Positions 16,187 to 25,662 of a stretch of DNA of 64,000 bases are shown in pieces (position 1 is the stretch's first letter; every line of letters begins with the position of its first letter). The position numbers and the translations under genes are program-made. Source of the DNA: Sphingomonas sp. CCH10-B3 (GTDB taxonomy: Bacteria; Pseudomonadota; Alphaproteobacteria; Sphingomonadales; Sphingomonadaceae); NCBI RefSeq assembly GCF_001556185.1, contig NZ_LSIJ01000105.1:1-64000 (forward strand). The letters run 5' to 3'. The notes under the pieces were generated by a model. It saw only the letters and a list, made by a program, of their open reading frames with translations. It did not search any database and was not told the origin of the DNA.

Positions 16187-16882
16187 TCACTGCACAGTCG
16201 TGCCGAACAGGTGGCCGATGCCCGCCGTGGCTGCCAGCGCGATCGCGCCCCAGAAGGTCACCCGCACCGCGCCACGCCACATCGACGCGCCGCCTGCCCT
16301 TGCGCCGATCGCGCCGAGAATGGCGAGGAGGACGAGCGTCGCGATCGTGATTGCGATGACCAGCGAGGCGCGCGGGACCACGCCGACCATTAACACCGGT
16401 ATGATCGCACCTGCGCAGAAGGTTGCCGCCGACGCCAGTGCCGCCTGGATCGGCCGTGCCGCCAATTCGGACGTGATGCCAAGCTCGTCACGCATGTGCG
16501 CGCCGACCGGATCGCTGCGCATCAACTGCTCGGCGACCTGGACGGCGAGGTCGGGTGCAAGCCCGCGCGCTTCATAGACAGCGGCCAGTTCGCGGCGTTC
16601 CTCCTCGGGGTCTGATGCATGTTCGCGCGTTTCGCGCAGCCGGTCGGAGCCTTCGACATCGGCCTGACTGCTCACCGAGACATACTCACCCGCCGCCATC
16701 GAGATTGCGCCGGCGATAAGCGCTGCGACGCCGGTCAGCATTACCGTCGACGAACTCGTCTGGGCCGAAGCGATGCCGACCACCAGGCTGGAGGTTGAAA
16801 TGATGCCGTCATTAGCGCCGAGCACTGCCGCTCGCAGCCAGCCGACCCGCTGCACCAGATGCCGTTCGCTCGGATGTCGCAT
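16187..16882 (-). CDS. VIT1/CCC1-family iron/manganese transporter
   Basis: 231 residues. The N-terminal RVGWLRAAVLGANDGIISTSSLVVGIASA is the VIT signature, followed by LIAGAISMAAGEYVSVSSQADVEGSD, where the membrane helix carries the family's Met/Glu residues. A soluble acidic segment (EEERRELAAVYEARGLAPDLAVQVAEQLM) corresponds to the metal-binding domain, and three hydrophobic helices close the protein. Family members move Fe(II)/Mn(II), usually for detoxification. It is oriented with the P-type ATPase and DedA-like genes. Confidence 0.88.
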   Translation of the reverse strand: MRHPSERHLVQRVGWLRAAVLGANDGIISTSSLVVGIASAQTSSSTVMLTGVAALIAGAISMAAGEYVSVSSQADVEGSDRLRETREHASDPEEERRELAAVYEARGLAPDLAVQVAEQLMRSDPVGAHMRDELGITSELAARPIQAALASAATFCAGAIIPVLMVGVVPRASLVIAITIATLVLLAILGAIGARAGGASMWRGAVRVTFWGAIALAATAGIGHLFGTTVQ

Positions 16883-17001
16883 GCCTCAGTCTCCCTGCCT
16901 CGTTCGCGATGGGCATCCAGTGAGACGCCCATGGCGCGGACTGTTTCCGCACTTATGCCCGAAGGACTCAGCACTCGGTGGCCAACGCCGAGACCCCTCC
17001 A

Positions 17002-18879
17002 TCATGCTTCCGCAATCCTGACGCGCAGAAGCTTGACCGAATTAAGGAACACGAGAACGTCTGGTCCCAGATGGATGAACGCCGCCTGGATTGGTCCAAT
17101 CCAGCCCATGAGCGCGGCGGTGATGCCAAGCACATGGACCACTCCGACACCGACCCAGAGATTTTCCTGGACGGTCCGATAGGCGCGACGCGCGATAGTG
17201 CGCGCGCCAACAATCTTGCCGAGGTCGTCGGTCATCAGTGCGATGTCAGCGGCTTCCAACGCCGCCTGCGTGCCGCCGCCGCCCATGGCGATGCCAATGT
17301 CGGCACGCGCGAGTGCCGGCGCGTCGTTGACGCCGTCACCCACCATCGCAACCTTATAGCCGCGCTTCTGCAAGTCGGCGATCATGGCGACTTTGTCTTC
17401 GGGCATCAGGTCGGCCTTGACCTCATCGACACCCAAGTCTCTCGCAATCGCGTTAGCAGTCGTCTGATTGTCGCCGGTCAGCATGACGATATGTCTGACG
17501 CCATTTTCCTTCAAAGCGGCGATGGCTTCTCGCGCCCCTGGGCGCAGCGTATCGGCGATGAAGATGATCCCGCAAAACCGGCCGTCAACCGCGACGTGGA
17601 CGGGCGTGCGATCCCGATCTTCGACAGCATAGGCGATGGACACGCCGTTCTCGCGAAGTAAAGCCGGATTACCTACGAGAACGGTTCTGCCTTCCACGGT
17701 CGCCCTAACGCCTCGACCCTGAACCTGCTCGTAGTTTTCCGGTTCCGGCACTGTGATTCCGTCCTCGGCGGCCGCCTCGACCACCGCCTTGGCCAAAGGG
17801 TGGGCTGAGCGGCGATCGGCGGCGGCCGCGATCCGCAGCAGTGTCGTTTCCGAAAAATCTGGATTGGTCACCTTGACGTCGACCACTAACGGCTTGTTGG
17901 CGGTCAGCGTGCCGGTCTTGTCAAAGGCGATCGCGTCTGCCTTGGCGAGTTGCTCAAGATAGAGCCCGCCCTTGATGAGAATGCCGCTGCGAGCAGCCCT
18001 GGCAATCGCGGCGATCATGACGATCGGCGTCGCCAGGCCAAGCTCTGCCGGCGAGGTGAAGATCAACAAGGTCACGATCTTGGAGACGTCGCGCGTCACC
18101 AGAAAAACGACGATCAGGAAGACGAACACGACCGGGATCAGCCATCCCGCGACCTTGTCGGCCAGCTTCTGCACGGGGGCAGCCTCGGCTTCGGCATTTT
18201 CGACCAGCGCGATGATGCGGGAGAAGATCGTATCGCCGCCGACCTTTTCGGTTCGGATGTCGAGCGCGCCGGCTTCAACGATGGTGCCGGCGAACACCTC
18301 TGCACCCTCCGTCTTGTCCTGGGGGACGCTTTCACCGGTGATCGGTGCCTGGTTGACCGAGGCTCGCCCGCCGACGACCACGCCATCGACCGGGATTTTC
18401 TCGCCGGTTCGCGCGAGGACGATGTTGCCCGCCTTGAGCGCCGCGATCGGCACCGTGCGCTCCGACCCGTTATCCCGCACGATCGCGGTTTGGGGCACGG
18501 ACCCGATCAGCGCCTTGATCGAGGCGCGAGCGCGATCGGTATTGAGGTCGGCAATGAACTCCGCAATGAGAATGATGACCATTAGGACGGCGCCGGCCAC
18601 AGTTTCGCCGCCGAATATCGCGACAATGGTCGCGATCGTCACGAAGATCTCGGTGCCGATCTTACGTTCAGTTATGAGGTCGGCGAGCCCTGTCCTGACC
18701 AGCGGATAGAGGCCGATGACGACCGCAGCCCAAAGCACCTGGATCGGCACAAGCTGTTGCCAATACAGCAGCGCCACCGTGCCGGTAAGCAGTATCCGGC
18801 CAATTTCGATCCAGCGTTCCCGTGTCATCAGGTCGCGCCAGGTCGCACCGTCTTCCCGGGGTTCAACTGCCTCACTCAT
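17002..18879 (-). CDS. P1B-type heavy-metal ATPase with an SPA transmembrane motif
   Basis: 625 residues from the ATG at 18879, preceded by GGAGG. It has the actuator TGES (about residue 181), the phosphorylation motif DKTGTLT (about 320), the P1B marker SAHPLAKAV, and GDGVNDAPAL. There is no N-terminal CxxC metal-binding domain. In the sixth membrane helix, where most P1B pumps have CPC, CPH, SPC or TPC, the sequence is TSPAELGLATP: proline is kept but no cysteine is present. Substrate is therefore uncertain; neighbours suggest nickel, cobalt or another divalent ion. The open frame continues upstream to 19296, but that part is not protein-like. Confidence 0.9.
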   Translation of the reverse strand: MSEAVEPREDGATWRDLMTRERWIEIGRILLTGTVALLYWQQLVPIQVLWAAVVIGLYPLVRTGLADLITERKIGTEIFVTIATIVAIFGGETVAGAVLMVIILIAEFIADLNTDRARASIKALIGSVPQTAIVRDNGSERTVPIAALKAGNIVLARTGEKIPVDGVVVGGRASVNQAPITGESVPQDKTEGAEVFAGTIVEAGALDIRTEKVGGDTIFSRIIALVENAEAEAAPVQKLADKVAGWLIPVVFVFLIVVFLVTRDVSKIVTLLIFTSPAELGLATPIVMIAAIARAARSGILIKGGLYLEQLAKADAIAFDKTGTLTANKPLVVDVKVTNPDFSETTLLRIAAAADRRSAHPLAKAVVEAAAEDGITVPEPENYEQVQGRGVRATVEGRTVLVGNPALLRENGVSIAYAVEDRDRTPVHVAVDGRFCGIIFIADTLRPGAREAIAALKENGVRHIVMLTGDNQTTANAIARDLGVDEVKADLMPEDKVAMIADLQKRGYKVAMVGDGVNDAPALARADIGIAMGGGGTQAALEAADIALMTDDLGKIVGARTIARRAYRTVQENLWVGVGVVHVLGITAALMGWIGPIQAAFIHLGPDVLVFLNSVKLLRVRIAEA

Positions 18880-19031
18880 CGTAACGCTGCCTCCTGTCGC
18901 TTCATTTTTCCGTTCGCCCGATAGAGGCTCCCGTTTCCCGCACCCTGAGGGGACATTTCGCCGCGAGCGCGGGGGCGAGCGCCCGCGGCGTGGTTCAGAC
19001 CTCAAGGGGCAGGCCCGAACCAATCTCGATT

Positions 19032-19514
19032 TTAAGCACCGGAGCGAAAGCCCTTCCTGGCGCGACGCCTGGGTGCAGTTGACGGCCTGCGGAGCGCAAG
19101 ATGCCGCGCGAGCAAGCGGTCCTCGGCCCTGAGCAACGAACCGAAAAGTCGCTTCGCACCTTTGAGCGGCAGCAAGGATAAAAGCCCCGTGCAGCGGAAA
19201 CTGTGGACCACGCGCGCGCCTGGGGGGATTGCAGAGAGCAGGTAGCTTTCCTCCAGTGCGAAAAGCTTTCCCAGACCGAAGCGCAGGGCAAAGCACCGCT
19301 GCTCATCTACCGTTACAATGCGGGCATCGACGGTTCGGAAAGGCGCATTGCCTGTCTTCATGCGGAACGAATAATCGACCTTTGTATCCGACGTCAGCGA
19401 ACCGGTTATTCTGACGAAAGGATGCCAGCGAGGGTAATCGTCAAACCTCGTGATGGCGGTCCAAACCCGCGGAAGCGACGTGTGGATGACGGTTTCATTC
19501 TCGACGGTGAACAT
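19032..19514 (-). CDS. SRPBCC-fold protein
   Basis: 160 residues. Residues 1–120 show the START/SRPBCC helix-grip pattern: NETVIHTSLPRVWTAITRFDDYPRWHPFVRITGSL and RCFALRFGLGKLFALEESYLL… GARVVHSFRCTGLLSLL. The last 25 residues are Arg/Ala-rich and poorly ordered. Such proteins bind hydrophobic ligands; no ligand can be named. It lies 30 bp downstream of the DUF190 gene and may belong to the same transcript. The 150 bp before the ATPase gene hold a GC-rich imperfect hairpin (about 18958–18987) but no gene. Confidence 0.65.
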   Translation of the reverse strand: MFTVENETVIHTSLPRVWTAITRFDDYPRWHPFVRITGSLTSDTKVDYSFRMKTGNAPFRTVDARIVTVDEQRCFALRFGLGKLFALEESYLLSAIPPGARVVHSFRCTGLLSLLPLKGAKRLFGSLLRAEDRLLARHLALRRPSTAPRRRARKGFRSGA

Positions 19515-19544
19515 GGCTCAGCTCCCGACGTCTCGACGGCCTTT

Positions 19545-19877
19545 TCAGGCTTGATCGTCGCGCGCGCCGAGCAATGTCTCGACCGGCGCGATCGTGATGA
19601 GCCCGATGCTACGTATGGTGTTGATCTCCGTCACGAACGTCCGAAGGCGCTCGTCTTCGTCGACGATTTCAACGACCAGGGGATCATTGCGATCGAGGAA
19701 GCCAGAGGCATGAATCAGTTTGGAATGCCCGAAGCCGACACGCCCGTTCAGGACCGTCACTCCAAGCAGTTTATGCGCTTTCGCCTTCTCCAGAATCACC
19801 TCGAACACGGGACGGTCGCCGCTCATCGCCAGTTCATCGGTGAAGATACGGAGCAAGGAATAGGATTTGGCTGTCAT
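19545..19877 (-). CDS. DUF190 (PII/CutA1-like) protein
   Basis: 110 residues. SYSLLRIFTDELAMSGDRPVFEVILEKAKAHKLLGVTVLNGRVGFG, followed by VVEIVDEDERLRTFVTEINTIRSIGLITI, is the typical DUF190 pattern, a ferredoxin-like fold related to PII signalling proteins. Genes of this family commonly accompany CzcA-type pumps and are thought to regulate or sense metals, but the mechanism is not established. It sits 69 bp after the czcA stop on the same strand. Confidence 0.85.
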   Translation of the reverse strand: MTAKSYSLLRIFTDELAMSGDRPVFEVILEKAKAHKLLGVTVLNGRVGFGHSKLIHASGFLDRNDPLVVEIVDEDERLRTFVTEINTIRSIGLITIAPVETLLGARDDQA

Positions 19878-19946
19878 AACGCTGTCCTCTCTTCGTTTCG
19901 TGTCGAGGGGCCGACGACGTTTGCGGTTCGCCGCCGGCCCCTCTTG

Positions 19947-22900
19947 CTAGTTGGCCGGCAAGGGCTCATGCGGCTCTGCGCGCTCATCCCTTTGCCCGCG
20001 CCCGGCCATGTAGCGGGACATGAGCGCAGTGATCGCCGGCAGGACCAGCAGGGTGAGCGCCGTGCAGGTGATGAGGCCCCCGATCACGACTGTCGCGAGC
20101 GGACGCTGCACCTCGGCGCCGGTGCCCGTGGCGAGCGCCATCGGCACGAAGCCGAGGCTGGCGACCAATGCGGTCATCAGCACTGGCCGGACACGTTCCA
20201 TCGCGCCGCCGATGATCGCTTCATCCTCATCGACGCCATCGTCACGCCGCTTTCGGATCGCGCTCATCATGACGAGGCCGTTGAGCACGGCGACGCCCGA
20301 CAGGGCGATGAACCCAACCGCCGCCGTGATCGAGAAGGGTATGCCACGCAACAGCAGCGCAAACACCCCACCCGCCAGCGCCATCGGCACTGCCGAGAAC
20401 ACGATCGCCGCCGGCACGAAGCCGCCGAGCGCCATGTAAAGCAGTGCGTAAATGGCGAGGAAGCAGATCGGAACCACAATCAGCAGGCGCAAACGTGCCG
20501 ACTGGAGGCTTTCAAACGTGCCGCCCCAATCGGTATACATGCCAGCGGGCAGATTGAGCTGGCCGATCTTCTCCTGGGCTTCGGTGACGAAGCCCCCGAG
20601 ATCGCGACCGCGCACATTGACCTGCACGACGACCATGCGCTTGCCGTTCTCACGGCTGATCTGGTTCAACCCTTGTGTGTAGCTGAACCGTGCCACCTCG
20701 CGCAGCGCGATCGAGCGCGCGACCTCGCCCGGTCCTGCGGGCAGCATGACCGGAATCGCGCCAAGCGTTTCCAGATCGTCGCGCTGCGCGTCCGGCAGTC
20801 GCACCACCACTGAGAAGCGCCGATCGCCCTCGAACAGCAGCCCGGCCTCGCGCCCGCCGAGCGCGGCGGCGACGGTGTTCGCCACCTCCTCGACCGACAG
20901 GCCGTAACGCGCCGCAGCCTGCCGATCGATCTTAACGTCGAAGGTCGGCGCACCCGATGTTTGCTCTGCGCTGACGTCACCGGCGCCCGGTATCGAGCGA
21001 AGGATACCGGCGATCCGGTTGGCCTGGGCACTCATCGCGCCGAGGTCGTCGCCATAGAGCTTGACCGCGACATCCGCGCGCACGCCGGCGATGAGTTCGT
21101 TGAAGCGCATCTGAATGGGCTGCTGAATCTCGGTGCGATTGCCGATCAGCGGCTTCATCCGTTCCTCGATTCGCTTAAGGATGTCCTCCTTCGACTTGAC
21201 CTCGGCCGGCCACTCATCCTCGGGCTTGGGGATGACATAGGTGTCCGAGGCGTTGGGCGGCATCGGGTCGGTGCCAAGGTCGGCGTTGCCGTTCTTGGAA
21301 AAGACCAATGCCACCTCCGGTAGCGATTTCAGCGCATTTTCTATCTGAAGCTGCATCTGCGTCGACTGGTCGATTGAGGCCGAGGGCACGCGGAAGTTGG
21401 TAACGGTGATGTCCTTCTCGTCGAGCTGCGGCATGAACTCCTCGCCGAGCAGGCCGAAGGCGAATATCGCCGCCACGAACACGCCCGCGCCACTGGCGAC
21501 AAACGGCAGTGGATGCGCCACCGCTTTGGTCAGGAGTGGCGCGTATTTCTCCTTGAACCAGCGGATCGGCTTCACCTCCGTCTCGCTGACCTTGCCGGTG
21601 ATCACGAGCGCGATCATGGCGGGCACGAAGGTCAGCGACAGCACGAAGGCGGACGCGAGCGCCACCATCAGGGTGATCGCCATCGGCGCGAAGGTCTTAC
21701 CCTCGACGCCCTGGAAGGTGAGCAGCGGCACGAAGACCAGGAAGATGATGAGCTGGCCATAGACGGTCGGCCGGATCATCTCCTGTGCGGCGAGTGTGGT
21801 TTCCTCCATGCGTTCGGATCGGGTAAGAAGCCGTCCTTCATGCTCCTGCCGCTCCGCAAGGCGTCTGAGCGCGTTCTCCACGATGATGACCGCGCCGTCG
21901 ACGATCAAGCCGAAGTCGAGCGCGCCGAGACTCATGAGGTTTCCCGACACGCCGAGCCTGTTCATGCCGGTAGCGGTCATGAGCATGGTGATCGGGATCA
22001 CTGCCGCGGTGATGAGCGCTGCACGGATATTGCCCAGCAGCAGGAACAGGACGACGATGACGAGCAAAGCGCCTTCGACGAGATTCTTCTCGACAGTGGC
22101 GATGGTGGCGTTGACGAGCTTGGAACGATTGTAAACGGGCTCCGCGAAGACGTCGGGTGGAAGTGCCCGGTTGATTTCCGTGAGCTTGTCTGCCGCGCTG
22201 GTGGCAACGATCCGGCTGTTGCTGCCGGTCAGCATCAGCACGGTCGAAATGACCGCCTCCGATCCCATGCGGCTGCCCGAGCCGGTGCGGACCGCGCCAC
22301 CGATCTCGACGTGACCGACATCCTTCACACGCACCGGCACGCCGGCGCGCGTGGCTACGACCGCCTCCTCAATGTCCTGGATCGACTTGAGGCGTGCGTC
22401 GGCGCGGACAAGGAAACTTTCACCGGCCCGCCGAATGTAATTGGAACCGGCAGAGAGGTTGGCCCGCTCCAGCGAGTCTGCCAGCTCCGTGATCGAGAGA
22501 CCATAGGAAGCCAGCGCATTGAGGTTGGGTTGGACGAGATACTGCTTCACATAGCCGCCGTTGGAATCGACGCCGGCCACGCCCTGCACCGTCCGCATCT
22601 GCGGGCGAATGATCCAGTCCTGCACCGTCCGCAGATAAGCCGCCTTGGCGAGTTCGGTCGTCAGCTTCTCGCCTTCGGGCGTGAGATAGCTGCCGTCCGA
22701 CTGCCAGCCGGGCTTTCCGTTCTCGATCTTCACGCCCTTCCCGTCGGGATGGCGGAAGGCGACCGAGTAGAAGAAAATCTCCCCGAGGCCGGTGCTGAGC
22801 GGCGCCAGATTGGGCTGGACGCCGGCAGGCAGGCTATCCCTTGCCTGGGCGAGCCGTTCGGTCACTTGCTGCCGCGCGAAATAGATGTTGGTGTCGTCGG

Positions 22901-23192
22901 TGAATACCGCCGTCACCTGGCTGAATCCGTTGCGCGTCAGTGATCGGGTCAGGGTGAGGCCGGGAATACCGGCCAACGCGGTTTCGACCGGAAACGTGAC
23001 CTGCTTTTCCATGTCGACGGGACCAAGCGTCGGATTGAAGGTGTTGATCTGCACCTGACGGTTGGTGACGTCGGGCACGGCGTCGATCGGCAGTTTGGTG
23101 ATTTGCCATGCGCCGATGCCGACGATGATGAGGACGAGGAAGGCGACGAACCATCGCCCCCTCACCGAGAGGCTGAGGATACGCGCGATCAT
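19947..23192 (-). CDS. czcA: CzcA/CusA-type RND metal efflux pump
   Basis: 1081 residues, full length for the heavy-metal RND class. The N-terminus has LPIDAVPDVTNRQVQINTF, shared by CzcA and CusA. In the fourth membrane helix, residues about 426–440 read DFGLIVDGAVIIVEN; the two acidic positions within this motif are the marker for divalent-cation (Co/Zn/Cd/Ni) pumps rather than Cu/Ag pumps. Two large periplasmic loops and twelve membrane segments are as expected. The ATG overlaps the czcB stop by four bases (ATGA), so the trio is translated in series. It exports periplasmic metal through CzcC. Confidence 0.93.
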   Translation of the reverse strand: MIARILSLSVRGRWFVAFLVLIIVGIGAWQITKLPIDAVPDVTNRQVQINTFNPTLGPVDMEKQVTFPVETALAGIPGLTLTRSLTRNGFSQVTAVFTDDTNIYFARQQVTERLAQARDSLPAGVQPNLAPLSTGLGEIFFYSVAFRHPDGKGVKIENGKPGWQSDGSYLTPEGEKLTTELAKAAYLRTVQDWIIRPQMRTVQGVAGVDSNGGYVKQYLVQPNLNALASYGLSITELADSLERANLSAGSNYIRRAGESFLVRADARLKSIQDIEEAVVATRAGVPVRVKDVGHVEIGGAVRTGSGSRMGSEAVISTVLMLTGSNSRIVATSAADKLTEINRALPPDVFAEPVYNRSKLVNATIATVEKNLVEGALLVIVVLFLLLGNIRAALITAAVIPITMLMTATGMNRLGVSGNLMSLGALDFGLIVDGAVIIVENALRRLAERQEHEGRLLTRSERMEETTLAAQEMIRPTVYGQLIIFLVFVPLLTFQGVEGKTFAPMAITLMVALASAFVLSLTFVPAMIALVITGKVSETEVKPIRWFKEKYAPLLTKAVAHPLPFVASGAGVFVAAIFAFGLLGEEFMPQLDEKDITVTNFRVPSASIDQSTQMQLQIENALKSLPEVALVFSKNGNADLGTDPMPPNASDTYVIPKPEDEWPAEVKSKEDILKRIEERMKPLIGNRTEIQQPIQMRFNELIAGVRADVAVKLYGDDLGAMSAQANRIAGILRSIPGAGDVSAEQTSGAPTFDVKIDRQAAARYGLSVEEVANTVAAALGGREAGLLFEGDRRFSVVVRLPDAQRDDLETLGAIPVMLPAGPGEVARSIALREVARFSYTQGLNQISRENGKRMVVVQVNVRGRDLGGFVTEAQEKIGQLNLPAGMYTDWGGTFESLQSARLRLLIVVPICFLAIYALLYMALGGFVPAAIVFSAVPMALAGGVFALLLRGIPFSITAAVGFIALSGVAVLNGLVMMSAIRKRRDDGVDEDEAIIGGAMERVRPVLMTALVASLGFVPMALATGTGAEVQRPLATVVIGGLITCTALTLLVLPAITALMSRYMAGRGQRDERAEPHEPLPAN

Positions 23193-24346
23193 TCCGCCGA
23201 CTCCTTTTCGAGTTCGGCTTTCAGCAGGAAAGCGTTGGTGGTGGCGATCGGCGTCCCGGCCTTGAGGCCGGAGACGATGGCAACGAGCCCGCCGCTGCGG
23301 CTGCCGGCCTGGACCGTCTGCGCCTTGAAGCCGTCACGGGTCCGAACGAAGACGACGGTGCGATCCCCGATCGTCTGCACGGCATCCTGCGGCACCATAA
23401 CGCCATCTTTGACGGCACCGCCGCTCGCAAAAATGCGCGCCTGGACGAGCTGCCCCGGAGCGAGCAAGCCCGCGTCACCCTTCGGCTCGATGACGACGGT
23501 CGCTGCCCGGCTCTGCGGATCGATCACGCCGGTCGCGGACCGGACGCGGCCCTCGATGGTGCGGCCGTCGCTGACGGTGAGTTCGACGCGATCGCCTGTG
23601 CGCACGCGCCCGGCGTCTGCCGGAGGAATGCTGGCCGTGATTTGCAGACGGCGCGGATCGGCAACGCGGAACAGTTCGGTTTCCGCAGCGACGAACTGGC
23701 CGAGATTGGCGGGAGCCGACGTGATGCGGCCACTGACCGGGCTCACCACCGCGACCGAGCGGCCGTCTCTCGACACCCTTGCTGCGCCCGCAGCCGCGCT
23801 CGCCCGGCGGGCATCGGCCTGTGCGACGGCGAGATTCGCTTCGGCGGCTTCATAGTCAGCTCTCGGACTCACACCTTGCGCCAGCAAGCCCCGCTCACGC
23901 GCGAGCTGGCGGTTGGCGAGCGTGACGCGCGCCGCCGCCGCCGCCTGATCGGCGGCGATCGTCGAAGCATCCCGGCTCTCAACGAGAGCGAGGGTTTCAC
24001 CTTGCCCGACGGGATCGCCGATCCGCTTGAAGATTCGGGTCACGGTGCCGGGCGCTCTTGCGGTCAACACCGCCTCGGCATCCGGCGTAGCTTCAACCGT
24101 GGCGGCGGCCGGGATCGCCGCGTCCAGTTCACCGGACGCGGCGGGAGCAATGCCGATCTGTGACGCGGCGATGCCCTGCTGCGATATGGCTATCGTATCG
24201 GTTGGTGCAGCCGAAGCTTGCGACTCCGTTTCTGCTGCCGGAGCAGAGGCGGAAGGCTGCGTGAGGCGCGCGGCACCGAAGCCGAGCGCGGCGGCGGCGA
24301 CCAGCCCAAGGGCGGCACCGGCATAGAGGCGGTTCTTGTCGTTCAT
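23189..24346 (-). CDS. czcB: CzcB-type membrane fusion protein
   Basis: 385 residues. A single N-terminal membrane anchor (YAGAALGLVAAAALGFGAA) is followed by the lipoyl-like half GTVTRIFKRIGDPVGQGETLALVESRDAS, a coiled-coil hairpin rich in Ala (about residues 125–190), the second lipoyl half VVSPVSGRITSAPANLGQFV, and the beta-barrel and membrane-proximal domains. It links CzcA to CzcC in the periplasm. It has no long histidine-rich N-terminal region. ATGA overlaps join it to both czcC and czcA. Confidence 0.92.
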   Translation of the reverse strand: MNDKNRLYAGAALGLVAAAALGFGAARLTQPSASAPAAETESQASAAPTDTIAISQQGIAASQIGIAPAASGELDAAIPAAATVEATPDAEAVLTARAPGTVTRIFKRIGDPVGQGETLALVESRDASTIAADQAAAAARVTLANRQLARERGLLAQGVSPRADYEAAEANLAVAQADARRASAAAGAARVSRDGRSVAVVSPVSGRITSAPANLGQFVAAETELFRVADPRRLQITASIPPADAGRVRTGDRVELTVSDGRTIEGRVRSATGVIDPQSRAATVVIEPKGDAGLLAPGQLVQARIFASGGAVKDGVMVPQDAVQTIGDRTVVFVRTRDGFKAQTVQAGSRSGGLVAIVSGLKAGTPIATTNAFLLKAELEKESAE

Positions 24347-25611
24347 TGGACCGGTTCTCCGGTGATGGTGAGGCCCTGGAGACGGGCGAGATTGGCGCGG
24401 GCATCGAGGCGGGCAGCGGCAGCGTCGAGAACGACCCCGCGCGCAAGTCCCAGCCCGTGCCTTGCCGCGATGAGTTCGATCAGGGGCGACTTGCCGGACT
24501 CGTAGGCGATGCGAGCAAGCCGGTAGGTCTCGTCTGCCGTTCGCAGCGTCTGTTCGGCCGCTGCGACACGCGCGTCCGCCGCTTCGTTGAGGGCGACAGC
24601 GGCGCTGATTTCTGCTTCCAATTCTAGCAAGGTAGCATTTGCCCGCGCTTCCGCGCCGCGTAGCTCCGCCTGGGCGGCGGCAATGTTCCCGCGATTGCGA
24701 TCGAACAGCGGAAAGGGGACAGTTATCCCCGCGATGATCGCATTGGCCTTGTCGACTTCCAAACGACGGACGCCGACTGACGCCGTCACGTCCGGCACTG
24801 CTTGACGCCGTGCCACGATCACACGATGCGCTGCCGCCTCTCGCTCAGCCTTGGCGGCGAGGTAAGGTGCGGTCTGCATCGGGTCCACGGGACCATAGCC
24901 GGACCGCGCCTCGAACCTTCCCAGGAGAGGTTCGGACAAGGTAGTGAACGGTGTCGTCTGACCAGCAAGCGCGGAAAGGCGCGCATAGGCGCCGACCCGC
25001 TCGGCCTTCGCCGTGTCCACGGATGCCCGTAAAGAATTGACCTCGGTCTCGGCCTGAAGGCTGCGCAGCCGCGCTTCCTTTCCAGCCCCAACGAGCGCGC
25101 GTGCAGCACGCAGGTCAGTCTCGGCCTCCTCGACTTCATCTTCCGCCAGAGTGATTCGTCGATCAGCGATCTCCGCCGCGCCGTAAGCGCGGGCAAGATC
25201 ATAGGCATAGGCCAGGCGACCATCCCTGCTCCTGGCGCGAGCGGCTACGACTCCCGCTTCGCCAGCCGCAATGCGCGCGGAGCGTTTGCCGCCCAGCTCG
25301 ATGACCTGGTTGAGTTGCAGTGTGCTCTCGGCCCGGTCGAAACCTCTATAGGGCTGTTGACCGGCGATGTTCTCGGTCATCACCCCAATGCTGGGATTGG
25401 GCCGTGCCCGTGCTTGCCGGGCCAGGCCCTCGGCGCGTTCGACATCTGCTTCCAGGATCACCTGACGCGGCGCTTCCTGTGTCTCGCGAAAGAGTTCTGC
25501 GAAAGGCGGGGCGGTTTGCGCGTTTACACTTGTGCACATCAGGCCGCCGGCCGCCGTGAACAGGCCAAACAGCGCCACGCGAACGCGCCGTTGGCCGATA
25601 TAATCGGTCAT
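24343..25611 (-). CDS. czcC: CzcC-type outer-membrane efflux channel
   Basis: 422 residues, TolC superfamily. Signal peptide: VALFGLFTAAGGLMCTSVNAQ. The mature protein has the two tandem channel repeats: RARPNPSIGVMTENI…TLQLNQVIELGGKR in the first, and ARRQAVPDVTASVGVRRLEVDK… PFPLFDRNRGNIAAAQAELRGAEA in the second, both with the long helical segments of the periplasmic barrel. It forms the exit duct of the CzcCBA pump. It is the first gene of the trio, about 50 bp after a small unidentified gene. Confidence 0.92.
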   Translation of the reverse strand: MTDYIGQRRVRVALFGLFTAAGGLMCTSVNAQTAPPFAELFRETQEAPRQVILEADVERAEGLARQARARPNPSIGVMTENIAGQQPYRGFDRAESTLQLNQVIELGGKRSARIAAGEAGVVAARARSRDGRLAYAYDLARAYGAAEIADRRITLAEDEVEEAETDLRAARALVGAGKEARLRSLQAETEVNSLRASVDTAKAERVGAYARLSALAGQTTPFTTLSEPLLGRFEARSGYGPVDPMQTAPYLAAKAEREAAAHRVIVARRQAVPDVTASVGVRRLEVDKANAIIAGITVPFPLFDRNRGNIAAAQAELRGAEARANATLLELEAEISAAVALNEAADARVAAAEQTLRTADETYRLARIAYESGKSPLIELIAARHGLGLARGVVLDAAAARLDARANLARLQGLTITGEPVQ

Positions 25612-25662
25612 TTGGATTTTCCTTGAGGTTATGCTTGCGGAACGCCGGTCGGCGCGCGGGCA

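Noticed and set aside
17002..19296. A longer P-type ATPase of 764 residues starting at 19296.
   Set aside because: The added 139 residues overlap the SRPBCC gene and are not protein-like; the ATG at 18879 has a strong RBS.
19203..22943. Long plus-strand open frames across the DUF190 and czcA genes.
   Set aside because: They are shadows; the opposite strand has conserved full-length proteins with ATGA overlaps.
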